Notes: generated by a model from the letters alone, not told the origin. DNA of 64,000 nucleotides from Acinetobacter pecorum (GCF_014837015.1 NZ_JACSPT010000012.1:32653-96652), one strand, 5' to 3'; shown: positions 1 through 10,486, numbered from the stretch's first letter. Numbers and translations are program-made.

Positions 1-34
1 GATGAACAACTGAGTGCATAAATAAACGATTTCC

Positions 35-68
35 CATATCCAGCATGAGTACAAGTATGCTGGATATG
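35..68. repeat. 12-bp perfect inverted repeat
   Basis: CATATCCAGCAT at 35-46 and ATGCTGGATATG at 57-68 form a perfect 12-bp stem around a 10-base loop. No T-tract follows, so it is not an ordinary terminator for the plus strand. It could be an operator or the end of a transcript belonging to a gene left of the window. The rest of 1-592 is very AT-rich and holds nothing else I can support. Confidence 0.5.
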
Positions 69-616
69 AGAGCCCTATTATAAGGTACATGTATAATCTT
101 TAATGATTTGACTTTGTGAGGCAGATAAAGGACAGATGCACAGAATTAGCGAAAGGCACCATTGAGCTTTCAAGAATAGCCTGCAGAGTTTCCCAAGAAT
201 AAAATTGTCACTACACACATCTAAATAACTCGAAAAATATCATTTATTTAACGTTTTTTCTCAAAAAATAAAGATGAGGTCTTTGGGGAAAACCCTATGA
301 AATTATGCAAAATACTCTTCATGAAATACGTGATATTTCATTTATCAGAATAGTCCTATTTCAAAATTATTTTTCTAAATTAATTAAAAAAACTTTTAAT
401 TACAGATACTTATTATTAATTTGAAAGAGCTTTATGAAAAAAAAGTTTAAAAAAAAGAATTACAAGTTAATTAAGTAATAGTAAATAAAAATACAGAAAA
501 GTATTGGTTTAAGGCTTTAAAACTGCCTTTCATCGGGTTAAATGTAAAGTATGTCACAAGTTTGTTATGTTTTTTGTTAGCATAATTTCATAATGTTACA
601 AAGCGGCATAATAAGA

Positions 617-778
617 ATGAAAATATATGCTATTCCTGTCTTTGCCTTAATAATCAGTTTATTGGGATTTTGCGTCCATAAACATTCAGAAATAAGGAAA
701 TATGAAAAGATCCGTCATGTCTTGAGTGAGGGGCGTGATTCAAACAAATTATTGGAATCCAACCGGCATCGGCATTAA
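617..778 (+). CDS. possible small membrane protein (53 aa)
   Basis: A short reading frame begins at ATG 617; an in-frame upstream start at 593 is also possible. It encodes one hydrophobic segment near the N-terminus (about residues 3-19) followed by a charged, basic tail. No clear ribosome binding site precedes either start and I recognise no family. It lies alone in an AT-rich region with no operon partner. It may be a real small inner-membrane protein or a chance frame. Confidence 0.3.
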   Translation: MKIYAIPVFALIISLLGFCVHKHSEIRKYEKIRHVLSEGRDSNKLLESNRHRH

Positions 779-941
779 TCCAGCTTACTTAGCTTCAGGG
801 TTTAAAATTTGAATAAAATAATAAAATTAAATTAATAATAAATATAATGAATTTTTAAAGTATTCGCTTAGAATATATTAATTTCTAATAAACTGTAAAA
901 ATCTAAGAAGCAATAAGAAATCAGTGTGTTATAATTTGCCC

Positions 942-1027
942 ACAATCAAGATGAAGCAGATATCATCTTGTTAACCATTTGATTTAAATCTTGAAATTAA
1001 GCTGCATAAAAATTATGCAGCTTTTTT
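942..1027 (+). ncRNA. candidate small RNA with two hairpins
   Basis: A TATAAT box at 930-935 would place a transcript start near 942. The following 85 bases contain a perfect 8-bp hairpin (CAAGATGA 947-954 with TCATCTTG 963-970), an AT-rich single-stranded stretch, and a perfect 10-bp hairpin (1000-1009 with 1013-1022) followed by six Ts, a classic intrinsic terminator. No reading frame of useful length lies inside. The -35 region is poor. Box, structured body and terminator fit a small regulatory RNA; this is inference from sequence only. Confidence 0.45.
1000..1027 (+). terminator. intrinsic terminator
   Basis: AGCTGCATAA at 1000-1009 pairs with TTATGCAGCT at 1013-1022 around a 3-base loop, followed by a T-run at 1022-1027. 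It ends the candidate small RNA. Confidence 0.8.
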
Positions 1028-1050
1028 GTTTAGATTTTTTGGGTTTTTAT

Positions 1051-1111
1051 AGCATAGCCCTGGGTGGGCTGTAAGCTGTTCCAACATTTTAACCCGTCAA
1101 ATGGCTATGCT
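1051..1111 (+). promoter_or_regulatory. structured leader candidate before the purine permease
   Basis: AGCATAGCC at 1051-1059 is perfectly complementary to GGCTATGCT at 1103-1111, closing a 43-base interior that contains a further GGGT/ACCC pairing (1062-1065 with 1092-1095). This sits about 110 bases before the start codon of the permease gene. It could be a ligand-binding leader or a long-spaced operator. A possible TTGACA at 1173-1178 would put transcription start downstream of it, which argues against a leader RNA. I do not match it to a named riboswitch class. Confidence 0.3.
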
Positions 1112-1219
1112 GGCATATTCGTTGCTAACACATCCTTAAAATTGATGAATTTTTTTATAAAATTTCATTTATTTGACAGCATGCTTAAAGCATAAAGTTT
1201 ACTCAATAGGGGCTAGGTC

Positions 1220-2542
1220 ATGACGACTCCTAATCCATCTTCAGAAAGTATGCTTGAACGTCTGTTCAAACTGAGTGAAAACAAAACCAGTTTCCGCACA
1301 GAAGTTCTGGCAGGTGTAACCACGTTCTTAACGATGTGTTACATCATTATTGTCAATCCAATGATTTTGTCCGAAACGGGGATGGATCATGGGGCTGTCT
1401 TTGTTGCCACTTGTCTTGCAGCAGCAATTGGCTGTTTGGTCATGGGTTTGATTGCGAATTATCCAATTGCCCTAGCACCAGGTATGGGCTTGAATGCCTT
1501 CTTTACCTATTCTGTATGTTTGGGAATGGGAGTGCCTTGGCAAACCGCATTAGGCGCAGTTTTTGTGTCAGGTCTGGTTTTTATTGCGATCAGCATGTTC
1601 AAAATACGTGAGGCTATTGTCAATGCTATTCCGATGTCGCTAAAGCTCGCGATTGGAGGAGGTATTGGATTATTCCTGGCGCTGGTTGCGTTAAAAAATG
1701 CCGGTATTATTGTGGATAATCCGGCTACTTTAGTCGGCTTGGGCGATCTGAAACAACCCTCGGTATTACTGGCACTTTTAGGATTTTTGCTTGTGGTGGT
1801 AATGCACCAGTTCAAAGTCCGTGGTGCAATTATCATTAGTATTCTGGTGGTGACGGCTATTGCAACTGCACTAGGTTATAATGAATTTCAGGGTGTAGTG
1901 GGTGCAATTCCATCACTTGCTCCAACATTCATGCAAATGAATTTTGAAGGTCTATTCACTGCCAGTTTAATTGGCGTGATTTTTGTCTTCTTCCTGGTCG
2001 ATCTATTTGATTCCACCGGTACACTCGTAGGTGTTTCGCACCGTGCAGGCTTGTTAAAAGATGGCAAACTGCCACGTTTGAAAAAAGCACTTTTTGCTGA
2101 CTCTACTGCAATTGTTGCAGGTGCAGCTCTAGGGACTTCATCGACGACACCATACATTGAATCTTCTGCAGGTGTAGCAGCTGGTGGGCGTACAGGTCTA
2201 ACCGCTGTAGTCGTCGGTATCCTGTTTGTTGCCTGTTTGTTCCTTGCGCCATTGGCACAGTCTGTACCAAGCTTTGCAACAGCCCCAGCGTTGTTATTTG
2301 TTGGTGTCTTAATGATTCAGGGTATCGTACATATTGATTGGGAAGATATTACAGAAGCAGTTCCTGCATTTTTAACCATTGTATTTATGCCATTTACCTA
2401 TTCGATTGCGGATGGTATAGCAATGGGCTTTATTAGCTATGCATTGATCAAGTTGCTGACTGGTAAAGCAGCAACTGTGCCGTATATGGTCTGGATTATT
2501 GCACTACTATGGACGCTTAAATTCGCACTATTTGGCGGCTAA
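1220..2542 (+). CDS. NCS2 family purine permease
   Basis: This 440-residue protein is a polytopic membrane transporter of the AzgA/AdeP-GhxP branch of the NCS2 family, which imports adenine, guanine or hypoxanthine by proton symport. Visible family features are a short cytoplasmic N-terminus ending in a conserved 'RTEVLAGVTTFLTM' segment, the 'LAPGMGLNAFF' motif of TM3, and 'DLFDSTGTLVGV' and 'GTSSTTPYIES' later in the protein. Length is normal. A GGGG-rich ribosome binding site precedes ATG 1220. It lies 74 bases upstream of an adenine deaminase gene, which points to adenine or hypoxanthine as substrate. A terminator separates the two genes, so they may be only partly co-transcribed. Confidence 0.9.
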   Translation: MTTPNPSSESMLERLFKLSENKTSFRTEVLAGVTTFLTMCYIIIVNPMILSETGMDHGAVFVATCLAAAIGCLVMGLIANYPIALAPGMGLNAFFTYSVCLGMGVPWQTALGAVFVSGLVFIAISMFKIREAIVNAIPMSLKLAIGGGIGLFLALVALKNAGIIVDNPATLVGLGDLKQPSVLLALLGFLLVVVMHQFKVRGAIIISILVVTAIATALGYNEFQGVVGAIPSLAPTFMQMNFEGLFTASLIGVIFVFFLVDLFDSTGTLVGVSHRAGLLKDGKLPRLKKALFADSTAIVAGAALGTSSTTPYIESSAGVAAGGRTGLTAVVVGILFVACLFLAPLAQSVPSFATAPALLFVGVLMIQGIVHIDWEDITEAVPAFLTIVFMPFTYSIADGIAMGFISYALIKLLTGKAATVPYMVWIIALLWTLKFALFGG

Positions 2543-2557
2543 TTTTTCTGGATTTGG

Positions 2558-3621
<1,064 letters not shown>

Positions 3622-3632
3622 GTTTTCAAATA

Positions 3633-3662
3633 AAAGGCAGGGTACGCTCTGCCTTTGTTTTT
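3633..3662 (+). terminator. intrinsic terminator after adenine deaminase
   Basis: AAAGGCAG at 3633-3640 pairs with CTGCCTTT at 3649-3656, followed by a T-rich stretch. The next gene starts only a few bases further on. Confidence 0.7.
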
Positions 3663-3666
3663 ATAG

Positions 3667-4020
3667 ATGGATATGAAATTGAAATATGTAATTCTACTCA
3701 TCAGTAGCGTGTTGATATCTGCCTGCTCAAATGCGGATATGACTTTGACACAACGTACCTTAAAACCCGTGATTGAATACCAATGTGGAAAAGAGCTGAA
3801 AGCATCTAAATTCTGGACCGCCTCGACTTATTTTATGCAGGATAAAAATAAAGCTGAACTTGAACAGAATGTGTGTTCCTGTGTGGGTGAGCATGCGCTT
3901 AAAGATATTCCAGCCAGCACTTTGCTTAAAGCAACTCTCGATGAAGAGGTAAAGTCAAAGCTTACTCAACAAGCAATCGCAAACAGTCTGAAAGGCTGCA
4001 TGACCGAGTTCTTGAAATAA
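3667..4020 (+). CDS. small cysteine-patterned lipoprotein, paralogue A
   Basis: This 117-residue protein starts with a signal peptide ending in a lipobox (ISAC), so it is probably a lipid-anchored envelope protein. ATG 3673 is an equally good start. The mature part has a fixed cysteine pattern: a lone Cys in 'QCGKEL', a C-x-C-V pair in 'CSCVGEHA', and a last Cys in 'GCMTEF'. The same pattern and spacing recur in the 123-residue protein at 4846-5217, so the two are paralogues. I recognise no named family. The convergent gene after it encodes a cytochrome b561. Confidence 0.75.
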   Translation: MDMKLKYVILLISSVLISACSNADMTLTQRTLKPVIEYQCGKELKASKFWTASTYFMQDKNKAELEQNVCSCVGEHALKDIPASTLLKATLDEEVKSKLTQQAIANSLKGCMTEFLK

Positions 4021-4046
4021 AATCAGCTTTGCAATGAAAGCTGATT
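4021..4046. terminator. hairpin between convergent genes
   Basis: AATCAGCTTT at 4021-4030 pairs perfectly with AAAGCTGATT at 4037-4046. Lying between two converging stop codons, it probably ends transcription from both sides; the minus-strand reading has the better T-rich tail. Confidence 0.6.
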
Positions 4047-4063
4047 GAATGTAGTTTTGCAGT

Positions 4064-4627
4064 TTATTTTTTAGACGATTTAGATTGTCGCATCATGCTG
4101 GTGAGTACGTGATCCTTATCGATAAAATGATGTTTCAGTGCTGCGGCAATATGTCCGGTTAAAAGGAGTCCCACCGCCCAGGAAAGCCAGATATGCAGAG
4201 GTTTTGCGATGGCGGTCACAGCCGGATTTTCTGCAATCAGTGCCGGAAGCTTAAATAAATACAGCACCGGTGCTGGGTAGCCCAGACTCCAGCTATATAA
4301 ACAGCCGGTGACAGGTAGGGCAATCAGCATGAAATACAAAGCCAGATGACCTGCATGTGCTAAAGTTTTCATCCGGGATGACATAGTGTCAGATAGTTCG
4401 GGGGCAGGATGGGTGTAGCGCCAGAAGATTCGTACAACCAGCAGGAAAATAATGGTGGTGGCGATATTTTTATGCAGGGTGATGACATCGCCTTTAAAGC
4501 TGCTATCGACCTCATAACTTAAAAAATCCCCACTATAAAAACCAATCAGCCACGCTGCAATAAAGATAATCGCCATGATCCAGTGCAGCCATTGTGCCGT
4601 GCGTGTGTAATATTGTACTTTTTCCAT
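4064..4627 (-). CDS. cytochrome b561 family protein
   Basis: This 187-residue inner-membrane protein matches the bacterial cytochrome b561 (CybB/YodB-like) family, which moves electrons between quinol and acceptors using two b-type hemes. Four hydrophobic helices are visible at about residues 15-32, 53-69, 90-111 and 145-165. Histidines suited to heme ligation are H15, H52, H91 or H94, H145 and H159. The N-terminal 'TRTAQWLHW' is typical. It stands alone on the minus strand between the two paralogous lipoprotein genes. Confidence 0.88.
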   Translation of the reverse strand: MEKVQYYTRTAQWLHWIMAIIFIAAWLIGFYSGDFLSYEVDSSFKGDVITLHKNIATTIIFLLVVRIFWRYTHPAPELSDTMSSRMKTLAHAGHLALYFMLIALPVTGCLYSWSLGYPAPVLYLFKLPALIAENPAVTAIAKPLHIWLSWAVGLLLTGHIAAALKHHFIDKDHVLTSMMRQSKSSKK

Positions 4628-4845
4628 GTGATTTTCTGTGGCCCATCAAAGATGGACGCACCTTAGCAAAGGGCGAATCAGCTCAGCAATTCCAAATCTG
4701 CAACGCTATGGTGGCTTTCATGCAACATCCATTGAAATGGCTGGGTGCAGATTAAACATTCAGGATGATTTTTAGATTTCTTATTCAGGTGAATTTCGGC
4801 ACAATAGCGTCACGCTTCATATATGAATAAACAAGGAACAGATCT

Positions 4846-5217
4846 GTGAAAAAATTATTGATTGCACTGGCTCCAATTGCTTTGGTTTTATCGGCTTGTG
4901 CAACAACAGGCAGTCCTGAGACTCAAACCACGACTCAGCAACTGGGTGGGGCTGCGCTTAAAATCGCGATCAATGCAAAATGTACGACTGAGCTGAATAA
5001 TATTCCGGCATGGCAAACAGCAACACGTCTCATGACTACAACACAAAAACAGGATATCCAGACTGAAATTTGTGGCTGTGTCAGTGAAAAAGCACCACAG
5101 AATGTAACAGCGGTAGATCTGGCAACTGCAGCAATTGATCCCACAGCACGTGCGACGATTGTCGGTAATGTGGTGGCAAAAACCATTAACGCTTGTGTAG
5201 CTGAAGCTGTAAACTAA
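4846..5217 (+). CDS. small cysteine-patterned lipoprotein, paralogue B
   Basis: The 123-residue product has a signal peptide ending in a lipobox (LSAC) and is probably anchored in the envelope. Its mature part repeats the pattern of the 3667-4020 protein: Cys in 'AKCTTEL', then 'CGCVSEKA' (C-x-C-V), a stretch of about 30 residues, and a final Cys before the C-terminus. It also shares a tryptophan after the first cysteine. The even cysteine count suggests disulfides. An AAGGAACAG ribosome binding site precedes ATG 4846. Function is unknown. Confidence 0.75.
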   Translation: MKKLLIALAPIALVLSACATTGSPETQTTTQQLGGAALKIAINAKCTTELNNIPAWQTATRLMTTTQKQDIQTEICGCVSEKAPQNVTAVDLATAAIDPTARATIVGNVVAKTINACVAEAVN

Positions 5218-5232
5218 GCCAAGATTAAATTG

Positions 5233-5262
5233 AAATAGGCTGACCGGTTCAGCCTATTTTTT
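5233..5262 (+). terminator. intrinsic terminator
   Basis: AAATAGGCTGA at 5233-5243 pairs with TCAGCCTATTT at 5249-5259 and runs into further Ts. It ends the second lipoprotein gene just before rnhB. Confidence 0.75.
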
Positions 5263-5275
5263 ATGGAAGAAAGAC

Positions 5276-5863
5276 ATGAAAATTGCTGGTGTAGATGAAG
5301 CAGGGCGTGGGCCATTAGTGGGTTCGGTTGTCGCTGCGGCAGTTATTTTGGATCCGAACAACCCGATTGAGGGTTTAAATGATTCTAAAAAACTTACTGA
5401 AAAGAAGCGTGAAAAGCTTTTTATCGAAATTCGGGAAAAAGCCCTGGCATGGGCCATTGCTGAGGCTTCTGCAGCAGAGATTGATGAGTATAATATTTTA
5501 CAGGCCTCTTTGCTGGCGATGCGTCGCGCTGTAGAAGCTTTGCCAGTTCAGCCTGAGCATGTACTGGTCGATGGCAACAAGATTCCACAGGGCCTTGAGA
5601 TGAGCTGTGATGCTATCATTGGGGGGGATGCGCTGCATGCTGAAATTTCAGCAGCCAGTATTCTGGCTAAAGTAACCCGAGATCATCAGATGATCGAGAT
5701 GGATCAGAAGCATCCGCAATTTGGTTTTGCCAAGCATAAAGGTTATCCAACCAAGGCGCATTTTGAAGCGATTGCCCTGCACGGTGTTATTGATGAGCAT
5801 CGCCGCAGTTTTGGACCGGTAAAAAAAGTGCTTGCAACATTGCAGCAAGAGGTAAAACTTTAG
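5276..5863 (+). CDS. rnhB: ribonuclease HII
   Basis: RNase HII cuts RNA in RNA-DNA hybrids and removes single misincorporated ribonucleotides from DNA. The 195-residue length is usual. The diagnostic N-terminal motif '[12 protein letters not shown]' supplies catalytic D7 and E8; a second acidic site is in 'DGNKIP' and the third in '[18 protein letters not shown]'. The start at 5276 directly precedes the conserved motif, following AGAAAGAC as a modest ribosome binding site. It is convergent with csrA across a shared hairpin. Confidence 0.95.
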   Translation: MKIAGVDEAGRGPLVGSVVAAAVILDPNNPIEGLNDSKKLTEKKREKLFIEIREKALAWAIAEASAAEIDEYNILQASLLAMRRAVEALPVQPEHVLVDGNKIPQGLEMSCDAIIGGDALHAEISAASILAKVTRDHQMIEMDQKHPQFGFAKHKGYPTKAHFEAIALHGVIDEHRRSFGPVKKVLATLQQEVKL

Positions 5864-5918
5864 ACTTTATTAAATTTTTTAATTATTTAGAGTGCTTATA
5901 TAGAATACAGAGAAATTT

Positions 5919-5945
5919 AAAGCGGCTAAAAAAGCCGCTTTATGA
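5919..5945. terminator. bidirectional terminator between rnhB and csrA
   Basis: AAAGCGGCT at 5919-5927 pairs with AGCCGCTTT at 5933-5941 around an A-rich loop, lying between the stop codons of converging genes. Confidence 0.7.
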
Positions 5946-5957
5946 TTTACACAAAAA

Positions 5958-6212
5958 TTAACGGTTAAAGTTATTTTGTGTCTGATTATCATCTTCAAAA
6001 GAAGGCTGGTAATCTTGATCGATATGTTGAAGATGTTCATGCATTGCGCGTTCATGCTGGATACGCTGGTATATCTCTTCACGGTGCACAGAGACTTCTT
6101 TAGGAGCATTTACCCCAATACGAACCTGATTACCTTTTACACCAAGTACAGTCACGCTGACTTGGTCACCAATCATTAAAGTTTCCCCGACGCGTCGAGT
6201 CAGAATCAGCAT
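5958..6212 (-). CDS. csrA: carbon storage regulator CsrA with long tail
   Basis: CsrA is a small RNA-binding dimer that controls translation by covering GGA sites in mRNA leaders. The first 58 or so residues match the family closely: '[16 protein letters not shown]' at the start and '[19 protein letters not shown]' with the RNA-binding arginine. The protein is 84 residues, about 20 longer than the usual 61; the extra C-terminal part is acidic and rich in Q, N and H. An AAGGAG ribosome binding site lies just before ATG. The gene follows lysC on the same strand, with 250 bases and a hairpin between them. Confidence 0.95.
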   Translation of the reverse strand: MLILTRRVGETLMIGDQVSVTVLGVKGNQVRIGVNAPKEVSVHREEIYQRIQHERAMHEHLQHIDQDYQPSFEDDNQTQNNFNR

Positions 6213-6370
6213 GTTTTTCTCCTTGCAAAATGCAAAACCTGCAATCTATTGAATGTAAAATAAAAAGCACAACCAAAAATTATAAAATAATATCTGGATA
6301 GAAATTCTGTCACCTGAATGAAAGACTTTAATCTATCTCAGTTGGTTAAAAATCCTCATGCTTAATATAA

Positions 6371-6409
6371 CAGAGCCACTATAAAAAAAACTATAGCGGC
6401 TCTGCATTT
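6371..6409. terminator. hairpin between lysC and csrA
   Basis: CAGAGCCACTATA at 6371-6383 pairs with TATAGCGGCTCTG at 6392-6404 with one A-C mismatch. It lies downstream of lysC. The minus-strand reading lacks a strong T-tract; the plus strand has one, so direction is uncertain. Confidence 0.5.
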
Positions 6410-6462
6410 TTGTAGAATTTTATAAAATAGTGTCAAACAATGACAATATTTTGTTTTTTCGC

Positions 6463-7743
6463 TTAAGCGCGTGCGCTAGATTCGCCTTGTTCGCGGTCTA
6501 GACCAAATGCGGTATGCAATGAACGTACAGCAAGTTCAAGATAATTCTCTTCAATGATGACTGAAATCTTGATTTCAGAAGTCGAGATCATCAGGATGTT
6601 AATACCTTCGTCAGCCAGGGCGGTGAACATTTTGCTCGCTACACCTGCATGAGAACGCATGCCTACACCTACGATCGATACTTTTACGATGTCATCACGA
6701 GTCGCAACTTCACGTGCGCCAATTTCTTTAGCGGTTGCTTCAAGAATTGCTTTTGCTTTTGCAAGTTCGCCACGGTTTACAGTGAATGTGAAGTCAGTCG
6801 TACCATCTTCTTCTACGTTTTGGATGATCATATCGACTTCGATATTCGCAGCGCCAATCGGTGCTAAGATTTTAGATGCAATACCTGGAATATCAGGCAC
6901 ACCTAGGATAGTCAGTTTAGCTTCGTCACGGTTAAACGCGATACCAGAGATAATTGGCTGTTCCATGTTGTCTTCCAATTCAGTCGTAATAAGTGTGCCA
7001 ACGTTGTTTTTAAATTCTTCGTCAAACGCGCCATCATTGTCATTGTCAAAGCTTGAAAGTACGCGTAAAGGTACTTGATATTTACCCGCAAATTCAACAG
7101 AGCGAATTTGTAGAACTTTTGAACCAAGTGATGCCATTTCTAGCATTTCTTCAAACGAAATACGGTCGACTTTTTTCGCTTTTGGTGCAACGCGAGGGTC
7201 AGTGGTATATACGCCATCAACGTCAGTATAGATTTGGCATTCATCCGCTTTGAGTGCAGCAGCCAGTGCCACACCTGAAGTATCAGAACCGCCACGACCT
7301 AAAGTTGTTGTGTTGCCTTCAGCATCAAAGCCCTGGAAGCCGGCAACTACAATTACACGACCCGCGTCCAGATTTTTAGTCAATACGTCAGTATCAATCG
7401 ACTCGATACGGGCTTTGGTAAATGCGCTGTCAGTCTTAATGCCAACCTGGCGTCCAGTCAAAGATTTAGCTTCAACCCCGATCGAATTCAACGCCATTGC
7501 AAGCATGGAAATCGTTACCTGTTCACCCGTAGAAACCATTTGGTCTAGTTCACGCGGATCAGGGGTTTCGGTAATGGCTTTCGCTAAAGCGAGCAGACGA
7601 TTGGTCTCGCCACTCATTGCCGATACAACCACCACTACCTTGTGGCCGTGGTCATGCCAGCGCTTTACACGACGAGCAACATTTAAAATGCGCTCTGGAG
7701 TACCCATAGAGGTACCGCCATATTTTTGAACGATTAATGCCAT
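6463..7743 (-). CDS. lysC: aspartate kinase
   Basis: Aspartokinase phosphorylates L-aspartate, the first step to lysine, threonine, methionine and diaminopimelate. The 426-residue protein has the N-terminal kinase motif 'VQKYGGTSMG', the 'FQGFDAEGNTTTLGRGGSD' aspartate/ATP-binding segment, and two C-terminal ACT domains (from about residue 265) that bind the feedback inhibitor. Length and order match the single-function Pseudomonas/Acinetobacter type. It lies directly downstream of alaS on the same strand with 64 bases between, as in many gammaproteobacteria (alaS-lysC-csrA). Confidence 0.96.
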   Translation of the reverse strand: MALIVQKYGGTSMGTPERILNVARRVKRWHDHGHKVVVVVSAMSGETNRLLALAKAITETPDPRELDQMVSTGEQVTISMLAMALNSIGVEAKSLTGRQVGIKTDSAFTKARIESIDTDVLTKNLDAGRVIVVAGFQGFDAEGNTTTLGRGGSDTSGVALAAALKADECQIYTDVDGVYTTDPRVAPKAKKVDRISFEEMLEMASLGSKVLQIRSVEFAGKYQVPLRVLSSFDNDNDGAFDEEFKNNVGTLITTELEDNMEQPIISGIAFNRDEAKLTILGVPDIPGIASKILAPIGAANIEVDMIIQNVEEDGTTDFTFTVNRGELAKAKAILEATAKEIGAREVATRDDIVKVSIVGVGMRSHAGVASKMFTALADEGINILMISTSEIKISVIIEENYLELAVRSLHTAFGLDREQGESSARA

Positions 7744-7807
7744 AGTTGTTCCATATAAACCATGACCCTGATATTCCTATCAGGGTCAGTTACACAAAAT
7801 GAAGTTT

Positions 7808-10486
7808 TTATTTTGCTGCAAGCCAAGCTGGTAAATCAGCCATCACTGAAGCAAACTTCTCGTTAAGTGGTGCGCCACCTTGTGCCAAGTCAGGTTTACC
7901 ACCACCTTTACCACCGAGCTCAGTTGCCAAGTGTTTGATGATGTCACCTGCTTTAATAGAAGCAGTAAAGTCTTTTGCAACAGATGCGATCAAGCTCACC
8001 TTGTCACCCTCTACACCTGCAAGAACAATAACTGCATTTTCTAATTTAGATTTCACGCCGTCATGGAGGTTACGAAGTGATTTCGCATCCATCCCCTGAA
8101 CCGTTGTGATGAGTGTTTGACGACCTGCAATTTCTTGAACCTGGCCTAAAAGTTCACCGGCTTGCAGGCTTGCCAATTTTTGATTGAGTTGTTCAATCTG
8201 TTTTTGCAAGCTTGATGCTGTATCAACCAGCGCTTCAACTTTCTCAATCGTTTGATCTTTTTGAGCTTTTAATAGGCTATTAATAGTGTTGATATCACGA
8301 TCCGCTTTTTGAGCTACTTCAACTGCTTTGGTACCAGTCACTGCTTCGATACGACGTACACCCGCTGCCACACCACCTTCAGAAGTGATCTTAAACAGAC
8401 CGATATCGCCAGTGCGCTTCACATGAATACCGCCACACAGTTCGATGGAGAAGTTTTTCTCTTCAATCACAGAACCCATAGACAGTACGCGAACTTCTTC
8501 ACCGTATTTTTCACCGAACAGCATCATCGCACCTTTTGCTTTCGCAGATTCGATGTCTAGCAGTTCAGTTGTTACTTCAGTGTTTGCGATGACTTCAGCA
8601 TTCACAAGACGTTCAATTTCTTGAAGCTGTTCAAAAGTCACAGGCTGGTCATTGGCAAAGTCGAAACGTAAAATGTCAGATGCAACCAATGAGCCTTTTT
8701 GCTGGACGTGTGCACCCAGGATTTGACGAAGAGCAGCGTGTAACAAGTGAGTTGCAGAGTGGTTGCGTGCAGTTGCGGCACGAATGTCTGCTTTTACCGT
8801 TGCTTCTACATTTTGAGTAACTTTCAAGTTACCCATGGTCACGATCCCTTGGTGTACAAATGCACCGCCAGATTTCTTGGTATCCTGAACTTCGAAAATA
8901 CCGGTATCGTTTTTGAAGAGTCCTGTATCACCGATTTGACCACCGCTTTCTGCATAGAAAGGAGTCTGGTTCAATACGATCAGTGCTTCGTCGCCTTCAA
9001 CTACTTCGTCAACTTGCTCGCCATCTTTATAGATTGCGATGATTTGACCTTGACCAGCAGTGGCGTCATAACCTTCAAACTGAGTTTCACCTTCAACTTT
9101 CACAACAGAGTTATAGTCGATTGCGAATTTGCCTGCATCACGAGCGCGTTGACGTTGTGCAGCCATTTCAGTTTCGAAACCAGCTTCGTCAATTGTTAAA
9201 TCACGTTCACGTGCAATGTCAGCGGTTAAGTCAGTCGGGAAACCGTAAGTGTCGTAAAGTTTAAATACCACTTCACCTGGAATCACAGAGCCTTTCAAGT
9301 TTGCTAGTTCACCTTCAAGCAATTTCAGACCTTGCTCAAGTGTTTTGGCAAACTGTTCTTCTTCTTTCAGCAGTTGTGCTTCGATGCGTGCTTTGTTAGC
9401 TTCCAGTTCAGGATATGCTTCGCCCATTACTTCAATTAAAGGCTGTAACATCTTATAGAAGAATGAACCTGTCGCACCCAGTTTATTACCGTGACGAACT
9501 GCACGACGGATGATACGACGCAATACATAACCACGGCCTTCATTAGACGGGTTTACACCATCCGCAATCAGGAAGCAGCATGAACGTGCATGGTCGGCAA
9601 CCACTTTTAAAGATGCAGGATAATCTACGGGCTTGCCTTCAGCTTGTGCTTTTGCTTCAAGTTCAGAAGTGTCTAAACCGATGATTTCAGCAGCCGCTTT
9701 TAACAAGTGCTGGAACAGGTCGATTTCATAATTTGAGTTAACGTGCTGAAGAACAGCAGAAATACGCTCCAAACCCATACCTGTATCAACAGAAGGTGCT
9801 GGAAGAGGGTGTAACACACCATCTGCAGTACGGTTAAACTGCATGAAAACGTTGTTCCAGATTTCGATGAAGCGGTCACCATCTTCTTCAGGCGTGCCCG
9901 GCAGGCCACCCCAGATATGATCACCGTGGTCAAAGAAAATTTCAGAACAAGGACCGCAAGGACCGGTATCGCCCATTGCCCAGAAGTTGTCTGATGCGTA
10001 TTGACCGCCTTTGTTGTCGCCAATGCGGATAATACGGCTGGCATCTAGACCGATTTCTTTGTTCCAGATATCAAATGCTTCGTCATCAGTGTGGTACACA
10101 GTGGCGTAGAGTTTATCTTTAGGTAGTGCTAACCATTCATCGCTCGTTAAGAATTCCCAGGCAAATTTGATCGCATCACGCTTGAAGTAGTCACCAAACG
10201 AGAAGTTACCTAGCATTTCAAAGAAAGTATGATGACGGGCGGTATAACCCACATTGTCCAAGTCGTTGTGTTTACCACCTGCGCGTACGCATTTCTGTGA
10301 TGATACGGCACGGACATAATCGCGTTTTTCTAGACCTAAGAAGCAATCTTTAAACTGGTTCATACCCGCATTGGTGAACAGCAAAGTTGGGTCATTGGCG
10401 GGTACTAGAGAACTCGACGCGACACGTGTATGCCCTTGCGATTCAAAGTAACGCAAAAATGCTTCACGAATTTCAGCTGATGTCAT
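7808..10486 (-). CDS. alaS: alanyl-tRNA synthetase
   Basis: AlaRS charges tRNA-Ala. The class II catalytic domain holds '[17 protein letters not shown]' and '[18 protein letters not shown]'; the editing domain has the zinc motif '[12 protein letters not shown]' with 'CGGIHV' later; a coiled-coil and a C-terminal DHHA1-like domain ending in '[14 protein letters not shown]' follow. I place the start at ATG 10486 ('[10 protein letters not shown]'), matching the family start and giving 892 residues. The frame stays open upstream to 10561, and a GTG at 10501 is another option, because no strong ribosome binding site marks either. Confidence 0.96.
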   Translation of the reverse strand: MTSAEIREAFLRYFESQGHTRVASSSLVPANDPTLLFTNAGMNQFKDCFLGLEKRDYVRAVSSQKCVRAGGKHNDLDNVGYTARHHTFFEMLGNFSFGDYFKRDAIKFAWEFLTSDEWLALPKDKLYATVYHTDDEAFDIWNKEIGLDASRIIRIGDNKGGQYASDNFWAMGDTGPCGPCSEIFFDHGDHIWGGLPGTPEEDGDRFIEIWNNVFMQFNRTADGVLHPLPAPSVDTGMGLERISAVLQHVNSNYEIDLFQHLLKAAAEIIGLDTSELEAKAQAEGKPVDYPASLKVVADHARSCCFLIADGVNPSNEGRGYVLRRIIRRAVRHGNKLGATGSFFYKMLQPLIEVMGEAYPELEANKARIEAQLLKEEEQFAKTLEQGLKLLEGELANLKGSVIPGEVVFKLYDTYGFPTDLTADIARERDLTIDEAGFETEMAAQRQRARDAGKFAIDYNSVVKVEGETQFEGYDATAGQGQIIAIYKDGEQVDEVVEGDEALIVLNQTPFYAESGGQIGDTGLFKNDTGIFEVQDTKKSGGAFVHQGIVTMGNLKVTQNVEATVKADIRAATARNHSATHLLHAALRQILGAHVQQKGSLVASDILRFDFANDQPVTFEQLQEIERLVNAEVIANTEVTTELLDIESAKAKGAMMLFGEKYGEEVRVLSMGSVIEEKNFSIELCGGIHVKRTGDIGLFKITSEGGVAAGVRRIEAVTGTKAVEVAQKADRDINTINSLLKAQKDQTIEKVEALVDTASSLQKQIEQLNQKLASLQAGELLGQVQEIAGRQTLITTVQGMDAKSLRNLHDGVKSKLENAVIVLAGVEGDKVSLIASVAKDFTASIKAGDIIKHLATELGGKGGGKPDLAQGGAPLNEKFASVMADLPAWLAAK

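Noticed and set aside
8309..9199. Plus-strand frames inside alaS
   Set aside because: They are shadows of the long, well-conserved alaS gene on the other strand.
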